From G965212025 sp965212025 (GTDB lineage Bacteria > Pseudomonadota > Gammaproteobacteria > Poriferisulfidales > Oxydemutatoraceae), in NCBI GenBank assembly GCA_965212025.1, contig OZ243039.1:1426001-1490000 (forward strand): DNA of 64,000 nt, written 5' to 3'. This document shows positions 19,191 through 28,327 of the stretch, one piece after another (the stretch's first letter is position 1; every line of letters starts with the position of its first letter). Below the pieces are notes generated by a model. It worked only from the letters and a program-made list of their open reading frames with translations. It searched no databases and was not told where the DNA came from. Position numbers and translations under genes: made by a program.

Positions 19191-19872
19191 AACCTACTTA
19201 GTCGAGAGTTTTGCTGAACATTGAATCGCCAAGGGATGCCAAATCAATACTGAGTGGTCTGCCTGTACCCTTTTTTGGCCTGAAGCCAAGTGTTTCGGGC
19301 GGAAGTTTGGCTGGCATTTGATTCTTTTGCGTGATGGAAGACTGAGGATGTCTTTGTCTGATGCCATCAGCAAAAGTGCGACAAACAGCATGACGGGGTT
19401 AGCTTTTCCTCTTCCGTAAGGAGTGGGGAAGGCCGTTAAAGCCATTACCGATGCCATCCATGTCGGTAATCACCATTTGCGGCGCAATCCTACCTGAAAG
19501 TCCCCATTGTGTCCAAACGAATGCTCTCGGGAACCCCTCATTTTTGATACTTTTCTCGGCTCCGACAAGAGCAAACGAAGCTTCCCTTGTGTCTTTGTGT
19601 CTTTGTGTCTTTGTGTGAATGGGTGGATGAGCGGCTTGTGTCATCGGACAGGAAGCATGGCTTTTCATTTTCTCGTTCCATTTTCCTGCGCTTCTTTGCG
19701 CTCTGCTTGTCAGCTAGCCGCCCGGTCGTTTCGTTTGCCCTCCTGTCGCTGGTTTTTGCCGGTTCTGGCGCAAACAAAAGAAACTTCCCGGAAAACTGAC
19801 AAGTCATCTTTTTGCCAACTTCAAGGCTCGGGGGAGCAGTAGTAGGCCGCTGAGTCCTGCACCATTCAGAAA
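19191..19872. other. No supported gene; right end of island
   Basis: About 680 bp before comM without convincing coding sequence. It contains an octamer repeat (19585-19616) and short frames with no family signal. The right junction of the island must lie here, but I cannot place it. Confidence 0.45.
19585..19616. repeat. ctttgtgt octamer repeat
   Basis: Three perfect copies and one near-perfect copy of ctttgtgt in tandem, in non-coding DNA upstream of comM. Confidence 0.85.
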
Positions 19873-21444
19873 ATGTCACTCTCCATAGTTCGTAGCCGCG
19901 CTGGCCGTGGTCTGGATGCGGTTGCAGTCGGAGTGGAAATTCATATTGCTGCCGGCATGCCGTCACTGGACATAGTCGGCTTGCCGGAAAAGGCGGTTCG
20001 GGAGAGCAAATACCGTGTTCGTGCCGTGATCTCCCACAGTCGTTTTGAATTTCCTTGCCGTCGCATCACCGTGAATCTGACTCCGGCAGATTTACCTAAG
20101 GAGGGTGGGCGCTTTGATCTGCCCATTGCTTTGGGCATTCTTGTGGCAAGTCGACAGTTGCCTGAGAACGCGCTGGCGGGCTATGAGTTTCTTGCTGAGC
20201 TGGGACTGGATGGGACTTTGCGTCCTGTGCGTGGTGTGTTGCCGGCGACCATTGCTGCATATCGGAATGGCCATGCTTTGGTTTTGGCACAGGGGAACGC
20301 GGCTGAGGCTTCGCTGGTCAGTGAAGCCAAAATTTACAGCGGGGAGAATTTTCTGGAAGTGTGCGAGCATTTTTCCGAGGGTCGGAAATTGCGCCGTGTC
20401 AAGCCGCTTGCGGTCAAGCCGGACACGGTTGTCCTCGGTTCTGACTTTGCAGAAGTATATGGGCAACATCATGCACAAAGGGCGCTGGAGATAGCCGCAG
20501 CGGGTCGGCATCACATCTTGTTGCTGGGTGCGCCGGGATGTGGAAAAACGATGCTGGCGACGTGTTTTCAGGGAATTTTGCCGCCCATGAGTCGGGAAGA
20601 GTCTTTGCAGGTGGCGGCGGTGCGATCTTTGTGTGGTGAGGCTGTCACGGTAGACAATCTGTATCAGAGGCCCTTTCGCTCTCCCCATCACACCATGTCT
20701 CCGGCTGCTTTGGCGGGTGGTGGCAGCAATTTGAGGCCGGGAGAGATCACGCGCGCGCACAATGGCACGTTGTTTCTTGATGAGATCCTTGAGTTTGGTC
20801 GCCGCGTGCTGGAGGCGTTGAGGGAACCTCTGGAAGCCAAAAAGATTACCGTGGCGCGTGTTTCAGGCAGTGTGGACTATCCGGCGGACGTGCAATTGGT
20901 GGCTGCGATGAATCCTTGCCCGGATGGTGGCGACGTTGACGAGCGGGGTGCTTGCCGGTGTAGCGAAGCTGCCCTGCGCCGATACTACGCGCGGCTCTCG
21001 CCTCCGCTGCTTGATCGTATTGATATGCATGTCAGAGTCCCGCGTGTGAAATGGAACGCGGGTGGTGATGCCGTGCGTCACTGTGAGGAAAGTGGCCGGC
21101 TTAAAGCCAGGGTCGTTGAGGCTAGCACTGTGCAAATGGAGCGGCAGGGCAAACCCAATGCCGCACTCGCCGGTTCTGATTTGGAAAAACATTGTCGCTT
21201 GCAGGACCGTGAAAAAAAACTGCTTTATCGTGCTGCCGACCGGCTTAATCTGTCCACACGCGGGATGTATCGGATACTGCGTATGTCGCGAACCATTGCG
21301 GATCTGGAAAAGGTTGCCATGATTAGTGAGCAACATCTTTTGGAAGCACTTTCCTATCGCTCCATGGACAAGCTTATGAACTTGAGCCATCTTTCGAATG
21401 GCGGCGCGGGTTCGGACTTTCCGGACAGCGGTCACAAGTGGTGA
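19873..21444 (+). CDS. comM: ComM/YifB family AAA+ ATPase (Mg-chelatase-like)
   Basis: Hexameric helicase that promotes branch migration during integration of incoming DNA in natural transformation. The N-terminal domain (SLSIVRSRAGRGLDAVAV, then GLPEKAVRESKYRVRAVI) is followed by the AAA+ core with Walker A LLGAPGCGKTML and the Mg-chelatase insert (RPFRSPHHTMSPAALAGGG). Walker B-like GTLFLDEILEF and the C-terminal Mg-chelatase lid (LSTRGMYRILRMSRTIADL) follow. Length (523) is slightly above the norm, owing to ~20 extra C-terminal residues after the usual ALSYRSMDKLM end. It is followed by array C. Confidence 0.95.
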   Translation: MSLSIVRSRAGRGLDAVAVGVEIHIAAGMPSLDIVGLPEKAVRESKYRVRAVISHSRFEFPCRRITVNLTPADLPKEGGRFDLPIALGILVASRQLPENALAGYEFLAELGLDGTLRPVRGVLPATIAAYRNGHALVLAQGNAAEASLVSEAKIYSGENFLEVCEHFSEGRKLRRVKPLAVKPDTVVLGSDFAEVYGQHHAQRALEIAAAGRHHILLLGAPGCGKTMLATCFQGILPPMSREESLQVAAVRSLCGEAVTVDNLYQRPFRSPHHTMSPAALAGGGSNLRPGEITRAHNGTLFLDEILEFGRRVLEALREPLEAKKITVARVSGSVDYPADVQLVAAMNPCPDGGDVDERGACRCSEAALRRYYARLSPPLLDRIDMHVRVPRVKWNAGGDAVRHCEESGRLKARVVEASTVQMERQGKPNAALAGSDLEKHCRLQDREKKLLYRAADRLNLSTRGMYRILRMSRTIADLEKVAMISEQHLLEALSYRSMDKLMNLSHLSNGGAGSDFPDSGHKW

Positions 21445-21469
21445 AGCAGGGCTTGGAAGGGGAACTGTG

Positions 21470-22400
21470 CCCGGGGGAAGCTTGGCTCGCTTTTTTGCTG
21501 TCTGCCGCCGGGGTGCCCACTGAACGGGGTGCCCACTGATCGGAATAGACCGGCACCACAGTTCAGCGGACGCAGGATAGGCTTGGCGAAGGCTTGGCTC
21601 GCCTTTTTGGTGGCTGCCGCCGGGGTGCCCACTGATGGTGTACCCACTGATCGGAATAGACCGGCACCACAGTTCAGCGGACACGGGTAGGCTTGGCGAA
21701 GGCTTGGATCGCCTTTTTGGTTGCTTGCTTGCCGAGGTGCCAACTGATGGTGTACCCACTGATCGGAATGACCGACACCACAGTTCAGCGGACGCGAAGA
21801 GGCTTGGCGAAGGCTTGGATCGCCTTTTTGGTTGCTGCTGCCGAGGTGCCAACTGAAAGCGTGCCCACTGATCGGAATAGACCGACACCACAGTTCAGCG
21901 GACGCGAAGAGGCTTGGCGAAGGCTTGGCTCGCCTTTTTGGTGGCTGCCGCCGGGGTGCCCACTGTATGGTGTGCTGCCCACTGATCGGAATAGACCGAC
22001 ACCACAGTTCAGCGGACGCGGATAGGCTTGGCGAAGGCTTGGCTCGCCTTTTTGGTGTCTGCCGCCGGGGGTGCCACTGAAAGCGTGCCCACTGATCGGA
22101 ATAGACCGGTACCACAGTTCAGCGGACGCGAAGAGGCTTGGCGAAGGCTTGGATCGCTTTTTTGGTGTCTGCCGCCGGGGTGCCAACTGAAAGCGTGCCC
22201 ACTGATCGGAATAGACCGACACCACAGTTCACCGGACGCGAAGAGGCTTGGCGAAGGTTTGGTTCGCCTTTTTGGTTGCTGCCGCCGGGGTGCCAACTGA
22301 TGGTGTACCCACTGATCGGAAGGAAAGGATACCCACTGATCGGAATAGACCGGCACCACAGTTCAGCGGACGCGGATAGGCTTGGCGAAGGCTTGGCTCA
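21470..22400. repeat. Array C: ~110-bp tandem repeat between comM and tsaC
   Basis: About eight to nine units of roughly 110 bp. Each contains gatcggaatagaccg (near 21538, 21649, 21763, 21870, 21985, 22095, 22204 and 22337), then accacagttcagcggacgcg, then ggcttggcgaaggcttggct followed by cgccttttt. The last element can pair as ggcga with tcgcc before a T run, so each unit carries a weak terminator-like hairpin on the + strand. The unit shows no clear comM or tsaC coding tail, unlike the other arrays. Long minus-strand frames here are translations of the repeat. Confidence 0.92.
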
Positions 22401-22546
22401 CGCCTATCGCGAGGCAAACACAGTTTTTGTGGCCTGCACACCGGCGGCGTCTAGGCTGAGGCGATTTTGGCTGGCACGGAGATGGCGTGGTCGCTTTCCT
22501 GGCAGGCTGAGTTTGTTATTCTCCGCGATTGGTGTTCACGCGTTAA

Positions 22547-23125
22547 ATGGGTATGGGGTACGGTTCTGCCATTCAGGAAGCTGCGTTGGTTGTTCGTGCG
22601 GGTGGCGTGATTGCCTATCCCACGGAGGCGGTTTTTGGCTTGGGTTGTGACCCGAGGAACGAGGCCGCGCTGGCTCGTATCGTATCCCTGAAGGGAAGGT
22701 CGCAAGAAATGGGTTTTATCATCATCGCCGAGAGCTTCGCGCAGCTGCGGCCGTTTTGTCAGCGCGTCAGCGAGGCGGTACGCGAAACGGTTTTTGCACA
22801 TTGGCCTGGCCCGGTTACCTGGGTATTCCCGGCAAGCGTTGCCTGTTCGCCTCTGTTGACCGGTGGACGCAACACAATCGCGCTCCGGGTTACGGCGCAC
22901 CCGGTTGCTGCTGCGTTGTGCGAGGCCTGTGGGATGGCACTGGTTTCCACGAGCGCGAACCTCAGTGGTCAGGCTCCTCTGCGTAGTGCTGCGGCCGTTG
23001 CCGAAACATTTTCGGAGAGCCATCACCGGGGCGGAATTGATTGCGTCGTTGCCGGGGAAGTCGGAGCCGAAGATCGACCGACAACCATAAGGGATGCGAT
23101 CAGTGGGCGGGTGATCAGAAGGTGA
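22547..23125 (+). CDS. tsaC: Threonylcarbamoyl-AMP synthase (YrdC/TsaC type)
   Basis: Makes threonylcarbamoyl-adenylate, the first step of t6A37 modification of ANN-decoding tRNAs. The family pattern is clear: GGVIAYPTEAVFGLGCDP, then LKGRSQEMGFIII, GPVTWVFPAS, and STSANLSGQAP. At 192 residues it is the short TsaC form without the extra SUA5 domain. ATG 22547 is used; a second ATG lies 6 bases downstream. It is followed after 217 bp by hemF on the same strand, a common gammaproteobacterial order. Confidence 0.94.
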   Translation: MGMGYGSAIQEAALVVRAGGVIAYPTEAVFGLGCDPRNEAALARIVSLKGRSQEMGFIIIAESFAQLRPFCQRVSEAVRETVFAHWPGPVTWVFPASVACSPLLTGGRNTIALRVTAHPVAAALCEACGMALVSTSANLSGQAPLRSAAAVAETFSESHHRGGIDCVVAGEVGAEDRPTTIRDAISGRVIRR

Positions 23126-23342
23126 CTTTATCGTGCGACAGGCTATGTTGAGGCAGGCTTGCAGGCTTTGGTGGCAGAGGTGGATGTACCTGCGGAAGGT
23201 GCAGAAAGCCAACGGGGAGGTATTGGCATTGCTTTCCTTTGCGGGGCAAGGGTTGAGTGCTTCACGAGAGCTGGCCGCTTCATGGGAGATGCGTGCTCAG
23301 CAGCGTGCTGCATTGCCAACGCGGAAGCTCGGCTGAACCATA

Positions 23343-24269
23343 ATGAGCCCCGAGCTTGTTTCCCTGGACGCGGTGATTGCCCATTTCAGGGGTTTTCACA
23401 GGGAACTTTGTGAGGCGGCCGAGAGCCTGGATGGGGGCGCCACTTTTGACCATGACGTTTGGGAAAAGCCGAGTGGTGGTCAAGGCAAGAGTTCAAGTCT
23501 CAGTGGCGGTGCTGTTTTTGAAAAAGCCGGCGTAAATTTTTCTCTGGTGCATGGCGAGGCATTGCCGACTGCGGCTACTGAGGCGCATCCAGAGCTTGCC
23601 GGTGGAAGTTACACGGCAACGGGCGTGTCGACAGTTCTGCATCCGTTGAATCCTCATGTCCCTGCGGCGCATTGCAATGTGCGTTTTTTTGTATCACGCA
23701 ATCAGGATGGTGAGTCGACTTGGTGGTTTGGAGGAGGGTTCGACCTCACGCCTTATTATCCGTTTCTGGAAGATGCGATTTCCTGGCATCAAGCTGCCTG
23801 CAACGTTTGCGCAGATTTCGGTGAGGGAATTTACGGGCGTTTCAAAAAAGCCTGTGACGCCTATTTCTGGCTTGAGCATCGCAAGGAGACGCGCGGCATA
23901 GGGGGGCTGTTTTTCGATGATTTCAATGCTTGGGGCTTCGAGCGGTGCTTTGTCTTTACGCGTGCGATTGCTGAAAGCTTCTGGCCGGCGTATTCTGCTA
24001 TCGTCAGGCGTCGCACCACGATGCCGTGGGGGGAGCGTGAAAAAGCGTTCCAGAATTACCGGCGGGGGCGTTATGTGGAATTCAATCTTATTCACGACCG
24101 TGGCACTTTGTTTGGTCTGCAGTCGCGTGGGCGCACTGAGTCGATATTGATGTCGTTGCCGCCTACTGCCTGCTGGCAATACGACTGGCGTCCGTCTCCG
24201 GGAACGCCCGAAGAGGCACTGTACAGAGACTTTCTCAAGCCTCGGGATTGGTTGCAAGAGGTACGGTGA
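23343..24269 (+). CDS. hemF: Oxygen-dependent coproporphyrinogen III oxidase
   Basis: Converts coproporphyrinogen III to protoporphyrinogen IX using O2. Signatures include HPLNPHVPAAHCNVRFF, WWFGGGFDLTPYYPF, KETRGIGGLFFDDF, and RRGRYVEFNLIHDRGTLFGL; all are present and in order. Its length (308) is normal. The presence of the oxygen-dependent enzyme implies at least partly aerobic life. Its stop overlaps the hemB GTG start (GTGA), so the two are translationally coupled. Confidence 0.96.
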   Translation: MSPELVSLDAVIAHFRGFHRELCEAAESLDGGATFDHDVWEKPSGGQGKSSSLSGGAVFEKAGVNFSLVHGEALPTAATEAHPELAGGSYTATGVSTVLHPLNPHVPAAHCNVRFFVSRNQDGESTWWFGGGFDLTPYYPFLEDAISWHQAACNVCADFGEGIYGRFKKACDAYFWLEHRKETRGIGGLFFDDFNAWGFERCFVFTRAIAESFWPAYSAIVRRRTTMPWGEREKAFQNYRRGRYVEFNLIHDRGTLFGLQSRGRTESILMSLPPTACWQYDWRPSPGTPEEALYRDFLKPRDWLQEVR

Positions 24270-25264
24270 CACGTCGTTTCCCCACGACCCGTATGCGGCG
24301 GATGCGGGCAGATGTCTTTAGCCGTCGCCTGGCCTGCGAGACCCGGCTGTCTGTTGATAACCTGATTCAACCATTTTTTATCTGCGAGGGCGAGAATGTA
24401 CGTGAGCCGGTTCCTTCTTTGCCGGGGGTGTACCGTTTGTCGACGGATCAGCTTTTGCTTGCAGTCCGGGAAGTCTGTACCTTGGAAATCCCGGCGGTCG
24501 TTTTGTTCCCGACTGTCGATGGAACCCTGAAAAGTCTGCGGGCCGAGGAAGCCTGCAACCTCGACGGGCTCGTGCCTCGTGCGATTCGAAAGATAAAGGA
24601 TGCCTTTCCGCACCTTGGCGTCATCAGCGATGTGGCTTTGGATCCTTATACCTCGCATGGCCAGGATGGTGTCATCGACGACAAGGGCTACGTGCTGAAT
24701 CAGGAGACCGTGGATATTCTGGTACAGCAAGCCCTCACGCATGCCCGGGCGGGGGCGGACATTGTGGCGCCGTCAGACATGATGGACGGACGCGTGGGGG
24801 CGATACGGCAGGCGCTCGAAGAGGCTGGGTACCACAATGTCCGGATTCTGGCCTACTCGGTCAAGTACGCTTCTGCCTTTTATGACCCTTTCCGGGACGC
24901 AGTGGGATCGGCATCTGCGCTCGGGAGCGGCGATAAGCGCAGCTATCAAATGGATCCGGCAAATGTCGCGGAAGGGCTTGATGAGGTGGCTCTGGATTTG
25001 CAGGAAGGAGCCGACATCGTCCTGGTAAAGCCAGCACTTTGCTACCTCGATGTGATCAGGCGCGTAAGGGAAAGTTGCCAGGCTCCGGTTTTTGCCTACC
25101 AGGTCAGTGGTGAGTACGCCATGCTGAAAGCAGCCGTTGGCAAGGGATGGCTGCGTGAGCGTGAGTGTGCGCTGGAAATGCTGCTTGCCATCCGACGGGC
25201 CGGCGCGCAGGGGATATTGAGCTACTACGCAATGTCGGCAGCCCGGTGGCTGGCCGAAGCATAA
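24266..25264 (+). CDS. hemB: Delta-aminolevulinic acid dehydratase (porphobilinogen synthase)
   Basis: Joins two 5-aminolevulinate molecules into porphobilinogen. Active-site lysines are in YSVKYASAFYDPFRDAVGSA and VKPALCYLDVI; the allosteric Mg site pattern around RRFPTTRMRR and DVALDPYTSHGQDG (no zinc cysteine triad) indicates the Mg-dependent type. GTG 24266 is chosen because it overlaps the hemF stop and has aagagg upstream; TTG 24248 is also in frame. Length is 332 residues. aroE follows after 8 bp. Confidence 0.95.
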   Translation: MTRRFPTTRMRRMRADVFSRRLACETRLSVDNLIQPFFICEGENVREPVPSLPGVYRLSTDQLLLAVREVCTLEIPAVVLFPTVDGTLKSLRAEEACNLDGLVPRAIRKIKDAFPHLGVISDVALDPYTSHGQDGVIDDKGYVLNQETVDILVQQALTHARAGADIVAPSDMMDGRVGAIRQALEEAGYHNVRILAYSVKYASAFYDPFRDAVGSASALGSGDKRSYQMDPANVAEGLDEVALDLQEGADIVLVKPALCYLDVIRRVRESCQAPVFAYQVSGEYAMLKAAVGKGWLRERECALEMLLAIRRAGAQGILSYYAMSAARWLAEA

Positions 25265-25272
25265 ACAAGACG

Positions 25273-26109
25273 GTGAAGCGTAAGGCGCGTTATGCCGTGA
25301 TCGGGCATCCTGTGGCGCACAGCCTTTCTCCCAGGATTCACCTGATGTTTGCCAGGCAGGCAGGTGAGCCTATCGAGTACACGATGATTGATTCCCCCCC
25401 GAATGCTTTTGCTGACAGCGTTGCCCGCTTTGTTGCCGCGGGCGGGCGGGGATTGAACGTGACTTTGCCTTTCAAGCAACTGGCTCGCGGCTTGGCGGCT
25501 GAAGTCAGTGAGCCGGTCGCGCAGACTGGAGCTGCCAACACCTTGTGTTTTCGCGATGATGGCAGCGTCTATGCCGATAACACGGACGGCGTGGGCTTAT
25601 GTAATGACTTGCGTAGGCTTGGGGTCAACCTGAATGGTGGAAGATTGTTGGTCATTGGTGCGGGCGGCGCGTGTCGCGGCATTCTCTGGGCTTTGTTTCA
25701 GGCAGGGGTGCGGGACATCGCTTTAAGCAACAGGGATTTGGAGCGTGCCGCGCAAATCGTGGAAGAGTTTGCGTCCTATCCCTTGCGTGTTTGCGACAAC
25801 GCAGAGCTCGCCAACAGCAAGTTTGACGGTGTCATTAACGCGACTTCCGCGAGCCTGAGTGGTGCAGTGCCTTATTTGCCGGCAACCTTGGCGCGCTCGC
25901 TTGCCTGGGGCTACGATCTGGTTTACGCGCATGGGGGCACGCCGTTCACAAAATGGCTGCAAGAGCAGGGTGTCGAGAGTGCTTATGATGGCATTGGCAT
26001 GTTGGTTGAGCAGGCAGCCGCTTCCTTTTATCTGTGGCACGGGTACCGGCCGGCCGGTTATAAAAGATTGACAGGATTCTTAAAAGGGTCACGCGGGAAA
26101 GTGCCGTAG
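25273..26109 (+). CDS. aroE: Shikimate dehydrogenase with frameshifted C-terminal tail
   Basis: Reduces dehydroshikimate with NADPH in aromatic amino acid synthesis. Substrate loop HPVAHSLSPRIH, NVTLPFKQLA with the catalytic Lys, DNTDGVG, and the nucleotide-binding GAGGACRGIL are intact. The body ends at AAASFYLWHGYRP. The last 20 residues then read AGYKRLTGFLKGSRGKVP, unlike any AroE I know. Copies of this tail further downstream read FYLWHGYRPDTLPVIKALMA, which is the family ending. The difference is a loss of about 10 bases (agataccttg) in the gene-attached copy, which shifts the frame. GTG 25273 gives a normal N-terminus (VKRKARYAVIGHP). Confidence 0.9.
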   Translation: MKRKARYAVIGHPVAHSLSPRIHLMFARQAGEPIEYTMIDSPPNAFADSVARFVAAGGRGLNVTLPFKQLARGLAAEVSEPVAQTGAANTLCFRDDGSVYADNTDGVGLCNDLRRLGVNLNGGRLLVIGAGGACRGILWALFQAGVRDIALSNRDLERAAQIVEEFASYPLRVCDNAELANSKFDGVINATSASLSGAVPYLPATLARSLAWGYDLVYAHGGTPFTKWLQEQGVESAYDGIGMLVEQAAASFYLWHGYRPAGYKRLTGFLKGSRGKVP

Positions 26110-27320
26110 TCGTGTTGGCACTTCTCGGTACTCTCATCTGAATCCGAAACCAGGAGGAGATGACATGAAAGCGAGGTTCCAGGCAAGTTCCACTTCCTTT
26201 TATCTGTGGCACACCGGCCAGATACCTTGCCTTAAAAGGGTCACGCGGGAAAGTGCCGTAGTCGTGTTGGCACTTCTCGGTACTCTCATCTGATGTCGTC
26301 CGAAACCAGGAGGAAATGACATGAAAGCGAAGGTTCCAGGCAAGTTCCACTTCCTTTTATCTGTGGCACGGGCGCCGGCCAGATACCTTGCCGGTTATAA
26401 AAGCGTTGATGACTCAGGATTCTTAAAAGGGTCACGCGGGAAAGTTCCGTGGTCGTGTTGGCACTTCTCGGTACTCTCATCTGATGTCGTCCGAAACCAG
26501 GAGGAAATGACATGAAAGCGAAGGTTCCTGGCAAGTTCCACTTCCTTTTATCTGTGGCACGGGTACCGGCCAGATACCTTGCCGGTTATAAAAGCGTTGA
26601 TGGCTCAGGATTCTTAAAAGGGTCACGCGGGAAAGTGCCGTAGTCGTGTTGGCACTTCTCGGTACTCTCATCTGATGTCGTCCGAAACCAGGAGGAAATG
26701 ACATGAAAGCGAGGGTTCCAGGCAAGTTCCACTTCCTTTTATCTGTGGCACGGGTACCGGCCAGATACCTTGCCGGTTATAAAAGCGTTGATGGCCCAGG
26801 ATTCTTAAAAGGGTCACGCGGGAAAGTGCCGTAGTCGTGTTGGCACTTCTCGGTACTCTCATCTGATGTCGTCCGAAACCAGGAGGAAATGACATGAAAA
26901 TGACATGAAAGCGAAGGTTCCAGGCAAGTTCCGCTTCCTTTTATCTGTGGCACTGTGGCACGGGTACCGGCCAGATACCTTGCCGGTTATAAAAGCGTTG
27001 ATGGCTCAGAATTCTTAAAAGGGTCACGCGGGAAAGTGCCGTAGTCGTGTTGGCACTTCTCGGTACTCTCATCTGATGTCGTCCGAAACCAGGAGGAAAT
27101 GACATGAAAGCGAAGGTTCCAGGCAAATTCCACTTCCTTTTATCTGTGGCACGGGTACCGGCCAGATACCTTGCCGGTTATAAAAGCGTTGATGGCTCAG
27201 GATTCTTAAAAGGGTCACGCGGGAAAGTGCCGTAGTCGTGTTGGCACTTCTCGGTACTCTCATCTGATGTCGTCCGAAACCAGGAGGAAATGACATGAAA
27301 GCGAGGGTTCCAGGCAAGTT
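26022..27320. repeat. Array D: ~160-200-bp tandem repeat of aroE tail and spacer
   Basis: Seven tail copies (cttccttttatctgtggcac near 26024, 26190, 26351, 26541, 26732, 26933 and 27132) are joined by the spacer tcgtgttggcacttctcggt and a strong ribosome site (aggaggaaatgac) with ATG AAA GCG. Later copies are nearly identical; the first two are shorter or damaged. Each unit holds an inverted repeat (aagtgcc with ggcactt). Because of the ribosome site, several units contain a 43-codon frame (26512-26643, 26703-26834, 27104-27235) ending in the same residues as AroE; one variant runs 26321-26515. Confidence 0.95.
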
Positions 27321-27427
27321 CCACCGCACGGGGAACCCACTCGTTGAGCTGATGCGCAAGTACCACTGCTGTCAAGCGTGAAGAGTTCGAATCAGCACTC
27401 CGCGTCAAATTGCAAAGTATCCGGTGA
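27295..27427 (+). pseudogene. Possible remnant of a small gene after array D
   Basis: At the right end of array D the repeated ribosome site and ATG AAA GCG lead out into unique DNA (27295). The frame stops after 28 codons at 27381, but a shift near 27363 would continue as TTAVKREEFESALRVKLQ to a TGA at 27425. This suggests the repeated Shine-Dalgarno and ATG derive from a real small gene whose 5' end was the right breakpoint of the duplication. The family is not recognised, and the call is tentative. Confidence 0.3.
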
Positions 27428-27787
27428 GAATCCCATGATCGGGTGTCCCTCCCTGAGCCGCCATCGTCGAGGTGGTGCATCCGGGCTCTATCAGCCGAGT
27501 AAGGCCGAACTGGAGGTGGACAAGCACGTCAGTGCCACGGTTGAGGAAGCCAAGGCCGTGCGGTTCCCGTGCGACCCGTGCACATCCGCTACATCAGGCG
27601 GCCGAAACACGGTCGCTGACAGGCTTTCGGCACTTTCCCGCATAACTCTCATTCCTAAGGCAGTTGAGGCCGCCCGGAACCGCCATCGCGGGATTCCTGT
27701 TGCGTGTCAGCCAAGCTGCGACGCACGGTTCTGAAAGCCCCCGCGCGTCTGGCACGACTTTCTGATTGGCGTTGCCTGTGCTGCTGC
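27428..27787. other. No supported gene; possible decayed sequence
   Basis: About 360 bp with an open frame on the + strand (27378-27734) of unconvincing composition. A stretch near 27420 (ccggtgagaatccc) recalls part of a cobalamin riboswitch core, but the rest of the structure is absent. Confidence 0.4.
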
Positions 27788-28327
27788 TTACCGGTTACCA
27801 GCTGCAGTGTCCATGAAATGATTTTTGACACGCACATAGTCGCCAGCTGAGAAGCTCAGGTATTCCAGCTCCCCGACGGTCAGTGCACGGATTTTCTTCA
27901 CCGGCGAGCCTACCCACAAATAACCCCCTTCTATGCGTTTGCCAGGAGGCACGAGAGAGCCTGCCGCGACCATGGCGTGACTTTCCACAACGGCTGCATC
28001 CAGGACGATAGCTCCCATGCCTATGAGGCAAAGGTCATGCAGTTGGCAACCGTGCAAAATGACCCCATGCCCGACGGTCACCTCGTTTCCGATCAGCAAA
28101 GGATGACCCTCAGGGGAAAAGCGGTTCTTGCCGGTTAAGTGCAGGATGCTGCCGTCCTGAATGTTGGTGCGTGTCCCGATGCGAATGACGTTCACGTCGG
28201 CCCGCAAAGTACACATCGGCCAGATGGAGCTGTCGGCACCGATGGTTACGTCACCGATGACCGCTGCGTCCGGATCAATATAGGCACTCGCAGCAATTTT
28301 TGGCTGCCGATCCTGATATTTTCGTAT
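27788..28327 (-). CDS. yrdA: Gamma-carbonic anhydrase-like protein (YrdA family)
   Basis: Left-handed beta-helix trimer of the YrdA/PaaY family, possibly a metal-dependent hydratase; the role in bacteria is unclear. Hexapeptide repeats are clear in AAVIGDVTIGADSSIWP, RIGTRTNIQDGSILHL, IGNEVTVGHGVILHGCQL, and GMGAIVLDAAVV; His residues in VGHGVILHG are the expected metal ligands. The first ATG (28216) would remove about 37 conserved residues. Family-like sequence continues upstream to an ATA codon at 28327 (RKYQDRQPKIAASAYIDPDA), after which a TAA closes the frame. The start codon is thus ATA, or has been lost. Confidence 0.82.
   Translation of the reverse strand: MRKYQDRQPKIAASAYIDPDAAVIGDVTIGADSSIWPMCTLRADVNVIRIGTRTNIQDGSILHLTGKNRFSPEGHPLLIGNEVTVGHGVILHGCQLHDLCLIGMGAIVLDAAVVESHAMVAAGSLVPPGKRIEGGYLWVGSPVKKIRALTVGELEYLSFSAGDYVRVKNHFMDTAAGNR

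Noticed and set aside
20863..21891. 342-residue minus-strand frame
   Set aside because: It is antisense to the 3' part of comM and runs into array C; composition and lack of motifs show a shadow frame.
21432..22359. Minus-strand frames up to 227 residues with a repeated CGAGLFRSVG-like pattern
   Set aside because: They follow the 110-bp repeat exactly and vary between units; no start signals.
23126..23342. Small gene between tsaC and hemF
   Set aside because: Two overlapping frames (23133-23336 and 23159-23413) lack motifs and good starts; too short to decide.
27400..27500. Cobalamin riboswitch (ccggtgagaatccc)
   Set aside because: Only part of the core matches; the downstream box and flanking stems are missing and no B12 gene follows.
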